From the NCBI GenBank assembly GCA_965601825.1, contig OZ271839.1, forward strand, positions 186,001-250,000: 64,000 bases of DNA, in the 5' to 3' direction. Made by a program: the position numbers and the translations under genes. Under the pieces are notes generated by a model. The model did no database searches. It worked only from the letters and a program-made list of their open reading frames with translations, and had not been told where the DNA came from. The DNA is from HXMU1420-13 sp965601825. GTDB lineage: Bacteria; Bacteroidota; Rhodothermia; Balneolales; Balneolaceae. Below are positions 36,324-44,588 of this stretch, piece after piece (the stretch's first letter is position 1; the number at the start of each line of letters is the position of its first letter).

Positions 36324-36374
36324 GTCTTATGGTCAGATTGATATGCTTGGTCGCTAATCAACAAACCATAAGAC
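36324..36374 (+). promoter_or_regulatory. 10-bp inverted repeat ending one base before a start codon
   Basis: GTCTTATGGT (36324-36333) and ACCATAAGAC (36365-36374) are perfect complements separated by 31 bases. The right arm ends one base before the ATG of the Spy-like gene. In RNA this would sequester the initiation region; in DNA it could be an operator. No T-run follows, so it is not a terminator. Confidence 0.55.
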
Positions 36375-36375
36375 A

Positions 36376-36813
36376 ATGAAACGCATACATTTTAAAGTAT
36401 TCTTAACACTTCTGATCACTGCATTAACAGTTCCTTTAGCTGCTCAATCTCAAAAAGGTCAAAGAGGTGGAGATCGTGATCAAATGAGAGAATTGAGCAA
36501 TGTCCCGCCAGAAATTCGTTCAGAAGCTCATATTGCAGTTTTTGACGAATATCTAGATCTATCTGATACGCAAGAAAATCAGATTAAGGAAGTTGATGCA
36601 GAATTTGCAGAAAAGGGAGAAGCACTTAGAGAAGAGTCAATGGCACCAAGAAGAAAAAGACTTGCGGCACGAGACCTCCGAAATGAACATCAACAAGCGA
36701 TCCATGAAATCCTGACAAAGGAACAATACTCAATATACTTGCAAGAAAGAGAAGCCATTCGATATGATATTCGCCAACGCCTGAAAGCTTATTCCAATAA
36801 TGGAAATAAGTGA
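36376..36813 (+). CDS. periplasmic Spy/CpxP-like protein
   Basis: 145 residues. Signal peptide MKRIHFKVFLTLLITALTVPLAAQ is followed by a short basic Gly/Gln stretch and an all-helical, highly charged domain: LDLSDTQENQIKEVDAEFAE, RKRLAARDLRNEHQQAIHEI, LTKEQYSIYLQEREAI. This matches the layout of Spy-like periplasmic chaperones and stress sensors (LTxxQ-type motifs). It has its own leader hairpin and terminator, so it is probably a single regulated unit. Confidence 0.7.
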   Translation: MKRIHFKVFLTLLITALTVPLAAQSQKGQRGGDRDQMRELSNVPPEIRSEAHIAVFDEYLDLSDTQENQIKEVDAEFAEKGEALREESMAPRRKRLAARDLRNEHQQAIHEILTKEQYSIYLQEREAIRYDIRQRLKAYSNNGNK

Positions 36814-36818
36814 GCGTT

Positions 36819-36849
36819 AACCCGACTTTCTGCGAAGTCGGGTTTTTTT
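36819..36849 (+). terminator. Rho-independent terminator after the Spy-like gene
   Basis: Perfect stem AACCCGACTT / AAGTCGGGTT with a 6-base loop and seven T. The end touches the stop codon of the convergent gene at 36848. Confidence 0.9.
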
Positions 36850-37318
36850 ATACATCAAATTTTATTCCTGCTCTGATGTAGTTGAATTCCGATTGGTAGA
36901 AATCATCCCAACCGTATCCATATCCTATCAAGATCCATCCTAGTTGTAAATTTGCCCCTCCCTCGTACAAAATTTGCATATTCGATTCTTCTAATGAGTT
37001 TGTTCTGTTTGCCCACCCAAAAGCACCACCAACGCTAAAAGAATAGGTATTATTAAGTGTCTCATTATAGTACAAATAAACATAGACACCGAGCTTGCCA
37101 ATTATATGCTCATCCTCGTTCATGCCTAATTCTATTGTGGTGAAAGCATTATACCTATCACCATAATAATTCTCAAAAATATCAAATCCGGCTCCACCCA
37201 TAATGGCACTATCATAATCGGAATATCCTGCAAAAATAGAATAACTTTGGCCTTGAGCACTGCTATATAAAAGACAGCTACACAGTAGAAAAGCTGGGAT
37301 CAGGAAATATTTTTTCAT
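36848..37318 (-). CDS. exported beta-barrel-like protein, unknown
   Basis: 156 residues. Signal peptide (MKKYFLIPAFLLCSCLLYSS then AQGQ). The mature part has repeated aromatic/Gly strands (YSIFAGYSDYDSAIMGGAGF, YSFSVGGAFGWANRT, LGWILIGYGYGWDDFYQ) ending in IRAGIKFDV, consistent with an 8-strand outer-membrane barrel. Divergent from the tRNA-Leu gene 108 bases away. No family assigned. Confidence 0.65.
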   Translation of the reverse strand: MKKYFLIPAFLLCSCLLYSSAQGQSYSIFAGYSDYDSAIMGGAGFDIFENYYGDRYNAFTTIELGMNEDEHIIGKLGVYVYLYYNETLNNTYSFSVGGAFGWANRTNSLEESNMQILYEGGANLQLGWILIGYGYGWDDFYQSEFNYIRAGIKFDV

Positions 37319-37383
37319 GACTTATTAATTTAAATGAGAATTAACTAAGCACGATATTAAACCAATATTTCAAGAAAACCACA

Positions 37384-37415
37384 TTGAAAAGTGGGCAATA
37401 AAAGCTCTATCTTTG
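37384..37415 (+). promoter_or_regulatory. Bacteroidota-type promoter for tRNA-Leu
   Basis: TTG at 37384-37386 and TATCTTTG at 37408-37415 match the Bacteroidota sigma-factor consensus (-33 TTG, -7 TAnnTTTG) with 21 bases between. The -7 box lies 11 bases before the tRNA 5' end. Confidence 0.7.
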
Positions 37416-37426
37416 TCGTCCTTTCA

Positions 37427-37510
37427 GCTCACGTGGCGGAATTGGTAGACGCGCACGCTTGAGGGGCGTGTGACCTAACGGTCGTGATGGTTCGACTCCA
37501 TTCGTGAGCA
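37427..37510 (+). tRNA. tRNA-Leu, anticodon GAG
   Basis: 84 bases. The acceptor stem GCTCACG pairs with CGTGAGC, discriminator A; CCA is not encoded. The anticodon stem CACGC/GCGTG holds the loop TTGAGGG, giving anticodon GAG (CUC/CUU codons). A long variable arm (GACCTAACGGTC region) is typical of leucine tRNAs. Its last 20 bases form part of the attachment site of the island that follows; the gene itself remains complete. Confidence 0.95.
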
Positions 37511-37516
37511 CATATT
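37491..37516. repeat. attachment site attL within tRNA-Leu 3' end
   Basis: 26 bases starting TTCGACTCCATTCGTGAGC, covering the tRNA T-loop to the discriminator plus 6 bases. It is identical to 56293-56318; the sequences differ immediately on both sides. Confidence 0.93.
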
Positions 37517-37520
37517 ATTT

Positions 37521-37558
37521 AAGCCAAGTACTATTAAATTAGCTACTTGGCTTTTTTA
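37521..37558 (+). terminator. terminator after tRNA-Leu, supplied by the island
   Basis: Perfect 10-bp stem AAGCCAAGTA / TACTTGGCTT with a 13-base loop and a T-run. It lies inside the island boundary, so the integrated element provides the tRNA with a terminator. Confidence 0.85.
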
Positions 37559-37572
37559 TTAAAAGAGCTTAA

Positions 37573-37591
37573 AGAACATTGGTGGAACAAA
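37573..37591 (+). repeat. island end repeat, left copy (candidate integrase arm site)
   Basis: The 19 bases AGAACATTGGTGGAACAAA recur exactly at 56179-56197 in the same orientation. They lie 56 bases inside attL. Paired end-proximal repeats are typical of tyrosine-recombinase arm-type sites. Confidence 0.7.
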
Positions 37592-37625
37592 GATAGAATT
37601 TACCACCCTAAAGGTTGGGTAATGA

Positions 37626-39170
37626 CTAATTCATATGCAGTTTAAACGTGACAGTAGCTTTATGATCAACTTGCTCCAAATTGCTCGGTATTGCACTGAA
37701 CTTCCACTGAAGTAGTTTACCTGCAATTTCATCTTGTAGCTTTCTTTCTTCAATAGTTGGATCTCTGCTCACACTCTGAAGTTTCCCATTTGGGCGAATA
37801 ACAATATCAAATGTAAACTCAAGAATATTACTCATTGAAATATTTGGTTTGGGGCCACTTAATAGAGTTCTACTATAGTATTCAAAGTCAATGTCATGTG
37901 TTATTCGACTTATACTAACTGGTTCATCTCTTATAATCACCACTGGCGCCGAATCTTGAACCTCAACTTCAGCTGTAGATAGTTGTTGAGGTGCTTCTTC
38001 TGCTATTTTCTTAAGCTGAATAGTTTGAATTATATCACTGTCTCTACCTATGTAAATAGATTGACTATGGTTGAAGTATCCATATTTAGAAACTGTGAGA
38101 TTATATCTACCCATTGATAATTTAATATCGGATTGAGAGCCACCTAACCTCTTTACAACATTGTTTCTTTGGTCTGAAATAACAATTCTTGCATTGCTTG
38201 GTTCAACAACAAGGTTGAGTTTCCCCTCACCTCTTTGTAAAGCCTGTATTCTTTCTTGACTCTCAAGATTAAGGGTAATGAGTGATGCATCGCGAATAAC
38301 CTTTAATGAAACTAAGTTACTATTTCGGTATGCTTTTACTAGATCTAAAACAATCTCCCATATAGATTCATGGTTATTCCTCACTGATCCATTATAAGCT
38401 ACAATGATATCCCCCTTTTGAATCGGCATATAGTCACAGATACTGTTTCTTTCGATATCTACAGTAAATAGTCCAAAAGAGTAATTCAATATCCCAAGAT
38501 TACCCATGTCATCATTATCTAGTAGCTTGATCTTACAACCAATCCCTGAGTCCCTTGTAGGGTAGTTATCGAAGTCTTCTAATATGCTTCTATAGGTTTC
38601 AGTTACAGTTGTACTAAGCATATTAGCAAACACAGTATTGTTCTGACCTGGTTTTACTGTAATATTGTATTCAATTGTTTTATCGTTAAATGTGAAAGAA
38701 GCCGGATATTCTCCAACTGGTATTCCCTTAATATTTAGCTTATCCAACCTTTTTATTTCATTTATACCAAGTTCACCAACATTGAATTGCATCTCTACCG
38801 GTAAACTTTGAACCGTCAAGTTCCCCGTTTTTATTACAATCTCTTCTCTTTCAGCATCCCCCTCTTGGGATATCCTAAGGGTTGGTATAAACGATTCTAA
38901 GCTTATAACTGATACTACCCCATCATTTATCTCAACCTCTCTCAAAACTTCATTAAAACCTTGCTTAACTGCCCTTAACTCATATAAACCAGGTGTAATA
39001 TCTTGGATGATTAGCCCATTAAAGTCACTATTTGAAATTCCTTTAAACTCTTCATTCAAATAGATAGTCACATCTGGCTCGCAATTAATTTGCAAATAGC
39101 CGACCCCTTGGGCTTGTATTAGAACAGGAAACAACAAACACGTGATAAAGAAGACACTCAATCTTTTCAT
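37626..39170 (-). CDS. exported PEGA-domain protein with PDZ-like and TonB-C-like regions
   Basis: 514 residues. Signal peptide MKRLSVFFITCLLFPVLIQA. A PEGA domain follows (GYLQINCEPDVTIYLNEEFK through LYELRAVKQGFNEV, about 23-95). A middle region resembles a PDZ domain (DYMPIQKGDIIVAYNGSV, about 240-290). A second PEGA-like unit has VEPSNARIVISDQ and GRYNLTVSKYGYFNHSQSI (about 315-390). The C-terminal ~75 residues (RPNGKLQSVSRDPTIEER, LLQWKFSAIP) look like a TonB C-terminal or AgmX-type domain. It is probably periplasmic, binding the cell wall. It is the first cargo gene inside attL and divergent from the VWA gene. Confidence 0.75.
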   Translation of the reverse strand: MKRLSVFFITCLLFPVLIQAQGVGYLQINCEPDVTIYLNEEFKGISNSDFNGLIIQDITPGLYELRAVKQGFNEVLREVEINDGVVSVISLESFIPTLRISQEGDAEREEIVIKTGNLTVQSLPVEMQFNVGELGINEIKRLDKLNIKGIPVGEYPASFTFNDKTIEYNITVKPGQNNTVFANMLSTTVTETYRSILEDFDNYPTRDSGIGCKIKLLDNDDMGNLGILNYSFGLFTVDIERNSICDYMPIQKGDIIVAYNGSVRNNHESIWEIVLDLVKAYRNSNLVSLKVIRDASLITLNLESQERIQALQRGEGKLNLVVEPSNARIVISDQRNNVVKRLGGSQSDIKLSMGRYNLTVSKYGYFNHSQSIYIGRDSDIIQTIQLKKIAEEAPQQLSTAEVEVQDSAPVVIIRDEPVSISRITHDIDFEYYSRTLLSGPKPNISMSNILEFTFDIVIRPNGKLQSVSRDPTIEERKLQDEIAGKLLQWKFSAIPSNLEQVDHKATVTFKLHMN

Positions 39171-39433
39171 TTGAATCTATTCAATTTGATAATTCAACAA
39201 TAGAAGTTTTTTGTAGTTACAAACTGATATGGAAAAACTTCTACTTCTTACTTTGAAATTAAGTTAATACACGTGATTCAATGTTACCAGATACTTATCC
39301 ACTCTATTGGCTCATTTTTTTAATCTTGAATAGATCTAAGTAAGAAAACTCCTTCATTCCTTTTGGAAATTGAGAATTGGTATAGTAGATTCGCTCTTCG
39401 AAGGTTTCAATTTAACAGTACGATAGGGGCAAC

Positions 39434-42415
39434 ATGAAAGTAATATACTTTTTCATATTAATATTTTTATCTGATATCGCATTAGCACAAAGGTATGGCA
39501 TTCAGTATAAAGCAACTAGTCCTACTGGATCGCCTGTTGGATTTGGAGGGAACCCAAAATTTTATAACAATGATATCATCGCACAAGGCAAAAATATATC
39601 GGATGAAACTGTACTTTACTGGTTTAGTCCAATTGAAGGACAAAGCGAAATGCAATTAGTAAATACAATTGAATCCAATAACTACATTGGTTTATTTGGG
39701 TTGTATAACGTAATTGATAACGATTTAATGGCAGTTAGAGAGGGAAGAAGTCGAGAGTGGTCATTTGCATTATTTGAACTAAACTATGCTAGTAAAACTT
39801 GGGGGTATATCAAGAACTTTGACTTGAGTCTTCAGGATATTCAAGAACTCAATTTCTTTGAAGTATCATTCTCAAATGATTTTGCACTAAGTGGTGATCA
39901 GTTAGTCATACGAGGTTCAATAGATGAAATCGGATTAAATGAAGAATTTGCCCTATTCATATTTAACAGAAACGAAGGTGGGGAAAATAATTGGGGGCTA
40001 GAATATGTATTAAGAGAAGAGGATTTAAATAATGGAACAACTGTAAGGGCTTTTACAATTGATTCTGAAACGATCTACATTGCTAATACCTCACACGTTG
40101 AGATATTTAGAAAAAATCTTCAAGATAGTTGGGATTATGTTACTAGCACATCATCTCCTAGTGGTATTCAAAGCTCAGCTTTGAATGAAGGTATATCCTT
40201 AGTTGTAGATGGGCAATATTTATTTTATGGTGCCAAGAGTCAAGACAAAGGGGTTACAAGCCCAAATCAAGCTGGCGTAGTGATAAATGCTGGTGCAATT
40301 TACGTATTTGAACAAACCTCATCTGACCCAGAAGAATGGACTGAAATTGCGATATTACAACCATCTGATCAATCAGCAAGTATTGGAAACTCTAATACTT
40401 TTAGCTTTGACAACACTACTTTAGCAATGTACTCTGGTGAAAGAAGCCAAAATTATAGCATAGCAGATAGTGTCAATATAACTGGTAGGATATATGTAAC
40501 TGAAAATTTTGGTCAAGACTACGATATTATTTTTCCGCCTATAGATAAGTCTTACCAAAGCTCTGGTTTTAGTCGTTTTATTGATCTAGAAGGAGATTAT
40601 ATAGCTGCTACTTATTTTGAAAATTCTGAAAGCAGCCTTGATCAAGGAATTTTAGTCTACAAAAAGAAGAATCTATCAATAACTCAATCCCGACTAAATT
40701 TTGAGTCTATTGACTTAGGTTCAAGAAAAAGCGGATTACTTACGCTTACAAATGACACAGATAACCCTATTACTGTAAGTGATTTCGAGATAACTGGTGA
40801 TTTCTCTTTAGAAATCGAAAGTACCACTATAGAGTCTGATAATTCCTTCAGTTTAGAGATCACCTTCGAACCTACATTTGCTGGCAACCATGAAGGTACA
40901 TTGACATTCATTGATAATTTAGGTGATTCATATTCTCTAGATTTAATTGGATCAAGCTCAATTCCATCGATATCCTTTACAAACTTATTTAGTGAAGTTG
41001 TATCACCGAGTTATGTTAATTTACTATACCAACTCACCACTTCTGCAGGTAAAGGTGTTCCTAATTATAGTTCGATTGAACTATATGACTTGCTAGAGAA
41101 TAATAGCCCTATCTCATTAACTGAATCATTACCTCAAATAGGATCACTAGAGGACATACCAATTACTATTAAAACAGTATTACTGCTAGATAATAGTTTT
41201 AGCGTTGGTTTAAACTTAGTTGATGTAAAAAATGCTGCAATTGATTTCGTTAATAACAAATTTGATGAGCAAGAAATAGCCATTTATTCCTTTTCAGAGA
41301 CTATAAGTTTAGTTCAAGATTTTACTGATAGTAAATCAACATTAATTAATTCCATTAATTCTATTGGTATTGGACCAGCATCAACCAATTTATATGGGGC
41401 TGTAATAGAAGGTATGAACAGCTTCGAAAGTAGTTATACGATCGATGGAATCGTAGATGGTTTTACCGTTCTATTTACTGATGGAGAAGACACCCAAGGA
41501 TTAAACTCATTGAATGAAGCATTAGCTGCTCGAGGTAACAAAAAGCTATTTGCCGTTGGTGTTGGTCAAAGTGTTGATACACCAACCTTAACTCAGCTAC
41601 AAAACTCTGGTTTGTTTACGCCTAGTGATTTTGATGAGCTGCCTGCGGTTTTTCAAGATATACAAGACGACATATCTGATTATGCAAGAAGCTTTTATTG
41701 GCTGACTTATATTAGTCCTAAGAGAGGAGACAATAACCACACACTTAGAATTAGCCTCAAGGGTAATCCAAATTCTGGAAGTGATTCATTTATCCAAACC
41801 AATTTCAATAGTAATGGCTTTTCACCAGTCCCACCAGGTATATATATAAATCGTTCTTTTGAAAACTTGAATGGTATTTCTGAATTTGAATTAACCTCAG
41901 ATGATCAATTCTTGAACGCTGAAACACTATTCGGATTTTTCACACCCGAATATGTTTGGAGTACTTCAAATTCTTCGATTGTGGATGTAGCAGAGGATTC
42001 AGTTAACTCAGTAGCTAGACTTAGTACAAATGGTAGTTTAGGTGAATCAGCTACAATCACTATTGTTGACTTAATGAACACGCCATATACAAAAGACGTA
42101 GTAGTTACAATTGGAGAGCTATTCACTTCTAATGAAGTTGAATCTAAACTTAGTGGATTTTCACTGTACCAAAATTATCCGAATCCATTTAATCCAAGCA
42201 CCCAAATTAACTACTCAATACCGAGCGCAACTACGGTTAAGCTGGATATCTTTAACAGTGTTGGACAAAGAGTAACAACCTTAGTCAATGAACAACAAAT
42301 TGCTGGTAATTATTCAGTACAATTTGATGCCTCTAGCCTATCTAGTGGGGTTTATTTTTATACAATCCGTGCCGGAGATTTTGTAGAAACAAGAAAGATG
42401 TTACTAATTAAGTAA
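39434..42415 (+). CDS. large surface protein with VWA domain and type IX secretion sorting domain
   Basis: 993 residues. Signal peptide MKVIYFFILIFLSDIALAQ. Residues ~25-410 look like a beta-propeller-type region with repeated aromatic/Asp strands. A choice-of-anchor-D-like Ig module follows (RLNFESIDLGSRKSGLLTL, about 415-515). The von Willebrand A domain has the MIDAS sequence LLLDNSFSVG (Asp586, Ser588, Ser590) and LFTDGEDTQG (Asp683). The C-terminus is a type A sorting domain (LYQNYPNPFNPSTQINYS, GVYFYTI, RKMLLIK). It should be secreted and surface-attached, with adhesion or ligand binding likely. Such a gene on an integrated island is unusual cargo. Confidence 0.85.
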   Translation: MKVIYFFILIFLSDIALAQRYGIQYKATSPTGSPVGFGGNPKFYNNDIIAQGKNISDETVLYWFSPIEGQSEMQLVNTIESNNYIGLFGLYNVIDNDLMAVREGRSREWSFALFELNYASKTWGYIKNFDLSLQDIQELNFFEVSFSNDFALSGDQLVIRGSIDEIGLNEEFALFIFNRNEGGENNWGLEYVLREEDLNNGTTVRAFTIDSETIYIANTSHVEIFRKNLQDSWDYVTSTSSPSGIQSSALNEGISLVVDGQYLFYGAKSQDKGVTSPNQAGVVINAGAIYVFEQTSSDPEEWTEIAILQPSDQSASIGNSNTFSFDNTTLAMYSGERSQNYSIADSVNITGRIYVTENFGQDYDIIFPPIDKSYQSSGFSRFIDLEGDYIAATYFENSESSLDQGILVYKKKNLSITQSRLNFESIDLGSRKSGLLTLTNDTDNPITVSDFEITGDFSLEIESTTIESDNSFSLEITFEPTFAGNHEGTLTFIDNLGDSYSLDLIGSSSIPSISFTNLFSEVVSPSYVNLLYQLTTSAGKGVPNYSSIELYDLLENNSPISLTESLPQIGSLEDIPITIKTVLLLDNSFSVGLNLVDVKNAAIDFVNNKFDEQEIAIYSFSETISLVQDFTDSKSTLINSINSIGIGPASTNLYGAVIEGMNSFESSYTIDGIVDGFTVLFTDGEDTQGLNSLNEALAARGNKKLFAVGVGQSVDTPTLTQLQNSGLFTPSDFDELPAVFQDIQDDISDYARSFYWLTYISPKRGDNNHTLRISLKGNPNSGSDSFIQTNFNSNGFSPVPPGIYINRSFENLNGISEFELTSDDQFLNAETLFGFFTPEYVWSTSNSSIVDVAEDSVNSVARLSTNGSLGESATITIVDLMNTPYTKDVVVTIGELFTSNEVESKLSGFSLYQNYPNPFNPSTQINYSIPSATTVKLDIFNSVGQRVTTLVNEQQIAGNYSVQFDASSLSSGVYFYTIRAGDFVETRKMLLIK

Positions 42416-42421
42416 CATCTT

Positions 42422-42742
42422 CTAAAGTCGCCTTTGAAGAAGCCATTCTTCAATGTCTTTTCTTAGCCAACCTACAGAACTTCTACCAATTTCAATTTTT
42501 GGAGGCAGCTTACCTTCATTTTGCAACCGATACAATGTTGGTTTTGAGATACTCAGAATCTTGCTTAGTTCATTTGGTCGAATAATACTTAATGGGTCGT
42601 ATTCCTTCTCTTTCGATATCTCTGATGGTCTGTAAATCGGCTTTGTAACTTGTGTGAATGTGCCAGATTGTTTTTCCTGTTCGATTACTTCAGTCAGGGC
42701 TTTTTTGACTAAAGTGAAGATTGTTTTTTCCAATGTGCTCAT
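42422..42742 (-). CDS. AlpA-like helix-turn-helix regulator
   Basis: 106 residues. The C-terminal ~60 residues are an AlpA/excisionase-type winged HTH: RPNELSKILSISKPTLYRLQ, then GKLPPKIEIGRSSVGWLRKD and IEEWLLQRRL. AlpA controls excisionase and integrase genes in P4-like satellites and cryptic prophages. The N-terminal ~45 residues are charged and unmatched. It lies downstream of the hsd operon on the same strand after a 197-base gap, so it probably has its own promoter. Confidence 0.82.
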   Translation of the reverse strand: MSTLEKTIFTLVKKALTEVIEQEKQSGTFTQVTKPIYRPSEISKEKEYDPLSIIRPNELSKILSISKPTLYRLQNEGKLPPKIEIGRSSVGWLRKDIEEWLLQRRL

Positions 42743-42938
42743 TATTATTTGGTTTAATGAGCATGTAATCTAGGTCAGAATATTAAAATTTCGTTAATCA
42801 CGGAGTGTCCATCCGTAATCTATAAGAAACTCTAATTAAATATTATCAATAACTTATTGAATTTTAAATTAATGTTATTTATTACTGGGAACACATATGG
42901 GACCATTAAGAGTATTAAATTTCCTCTTTCGATGGATA

Positions 42939-44588
42939 TCACAACAAATCCAACCCCAATTCCTTCAGATATTCATTGTGTTCCTTTGTCTTCTCTTCAA
43001 TTCGCTTATTAATAGAGATCAGCTTTTTATTTACTTCACGTAAGTCGATTTGTACTTCGTCTTCTGCAGTACTCACATACCTAGAAATGTTTAGATTGTA
43101 GCCGTTCTTCTCAATCTCATCCATTGAAACTCTACGAGCATAGCGCTCAACTTCATCCGGACGATTCTGATAGGTGTCTACAATCTTTTGAATATGATTG
43201 GGTGCTCCATCTTTCCCATCTCCAAGTGTATTCTGTCGCTTTCCTTTCACATAATGCTCACTGGCATTGATAAACAACACGTCATCTTCCTTCTTACACT
43301 TTTTAAGCACAAGAATACAGACAGGAATACCGGTAGAGTAAAATAAGTTAGATGGTAACCCAATCACCGTATCAATATGATTGTCCTTTAGAAGCTTTGT
43401 CCTGATTCGTTCTTCAGCTCCACCCCTAAATAATACACCATGAGGTAGAATGATCGCCATGGTACCTTCTTGACTCAAATAGTGAAAACCATGTAGAAGG
43501 AAAGAAAAATCAGCAGCAGACTTTGGAGCTAAGCCATAGCTCTTAAATCGAAAATCTTCCGCCAATGAATCATTAGGCTCCCAACGCAAACTGAAAGGTG
43601 GATTAGCGACTATTGCATCAAATTCTATCTTTTTCGATGGATTTAATTCATTGAGTATATCCCATCTATTAAGCAGCGTATCTCCATGAAAGATTTCAAA
43701 TTCAGTATCCTTCATTCCATGGAGAAGCATATTCATTCTAGCAAGATTGTACGTTGTAATGTTCTTCTCTTGACCATAAATCTTACCTATTGTTCCTAAA
43801 TTATCCACTAATTGTCTTCTTACGTTCAAAAGTAAAGACCCTGAACCACATGCAAAGTCTAGGACTTTATCGAGTTTATTTTTCTTCCCTGTTTTAGGAT
43901 CCTGACTATCAAGTGAAACAATCTCAGAAAGGACGGTTGATATTTCTTGTGGTGTATAAAATTCACCTGCTTTCTTACCTGATCCTGCAGCAAACTGACC
44001 AATTAAATACTCATAGGCATCACCAAGTTTATCATTTTCTTTAGAAAAATCAGCGATACCCTCTGCAATTTTCTGAATGATCGTACAAAGCTTTTTATTG
44101 CGATCAGCTGATGTTTTCCCCAGCTTCTCCGAATTGAGATTAATCTCAGAGAACAAACCCTGAAAAGTACTTTCAAAGGATTCGTTCTCTATATAACGAA
44201 AACCTTCTTCGAGTGTGATTAATAATTCTGAGTTTTGAGTTCTAGCTAGTTCTGAAATATTACTCCACAAGTGCTCAGGTTTGATAACATAATGAACCTT
44301 TCTTCGCATCTGTTTTTCAAATTCTGAAATATCATCTTCATTCTCGCTATACCAAATTTCTAATGGATTATTCGCTTTGATAAGCTCCATCACGTCGTTC
44401 GGAGTATCATCGGGATAATCAGTGCCCAATTCCTTTTTAGCAGATTCTTCGTAGTTGTACGATAGGTAACGTAAAAACAAAAACGAGAGCATATAATCAC
44501 GGAAATCGTCCGCATTCATAGCACCGCGCAGATTGTCTGCAATTGCCCAAAGGGTTTTACCTAATCTATCCTGATCTTTTTGTGTCAT
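42939..44588 (-). CDS. hsdM: type I restriction-modification system methyltransferase subunit HsdM
   Basis: 549 residues. HsdM_N spans about 8-150 (LGKTLWAIADNLRGAMNADD). The N6-adenine methyltransferase domain has GEFYTPQEIS (209-218), SAM motif I VLDFACGSGSLLLNV (242-256) and catalytic NPPF (329-332). A C-terminal coiled coil (REVNKKLISINKRIEEKTKE) contacts HsdS. Its ATG overlaps the PrrC-like gene stop by 4 bases. It is the last gene of hsdR-hsdS-prrC-hsdM. Methylation protects host DNA at the HsdS-defined site. Confidence 0.95.
   Translation of the reverse strand: MTQKDQDRLGKTLWAIADNLRGAMNADDFRDYMLSFLFLRYLSYNYEESAKKELGTDYPDDTPNDVMELIKANNPLEIWYSENEDDISEFEKQMRRKVHYVIKPEHLWSNISELARTQNSELLITLEEGFRYIENESFESTFQGLFSEINLNSEKLGKTSADRNKKLCTIIQKIAEGIADFSKENDKLGDAYEYLIGQFAAGSGKKAGEFYTPQEISTVLSEIVSLDSQDPKTGKKNKLDKVLDFACGSGSLLLNVRRQLVDNLGTIGKIYGQEKNITTYNLARMNMLLHGMKDTEFEIFHGDTLLNRWDILNELNPSKKIEFDAIVANPPFSLRWEPNDSLAEDFRFKSYGLAPKSAADFSFLLHGFHYLSQEGTMAIILPHGVLFRGGAEERIRTKLLKDNHIDTVIGLPSNLFYSTGIPVCILVLKKCKKEDDVLFINASEHYVKGKRQNTLGDGKDGAPNHIQKIVDTYQNRPDEVERYARRVSMDEIEKNGYNLNISRYVSTAEDEVQIDLREVNKKLISINKRIEEKTKEHNEYLKELGLDLL

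Noticed and set aside
42743..42938. Possible hairpin (ACGGA / TCCGT) as a terminator for hsdM
   Set aside because: The stem is only 5 bp and there is no adjoining T-run on the minus strand.
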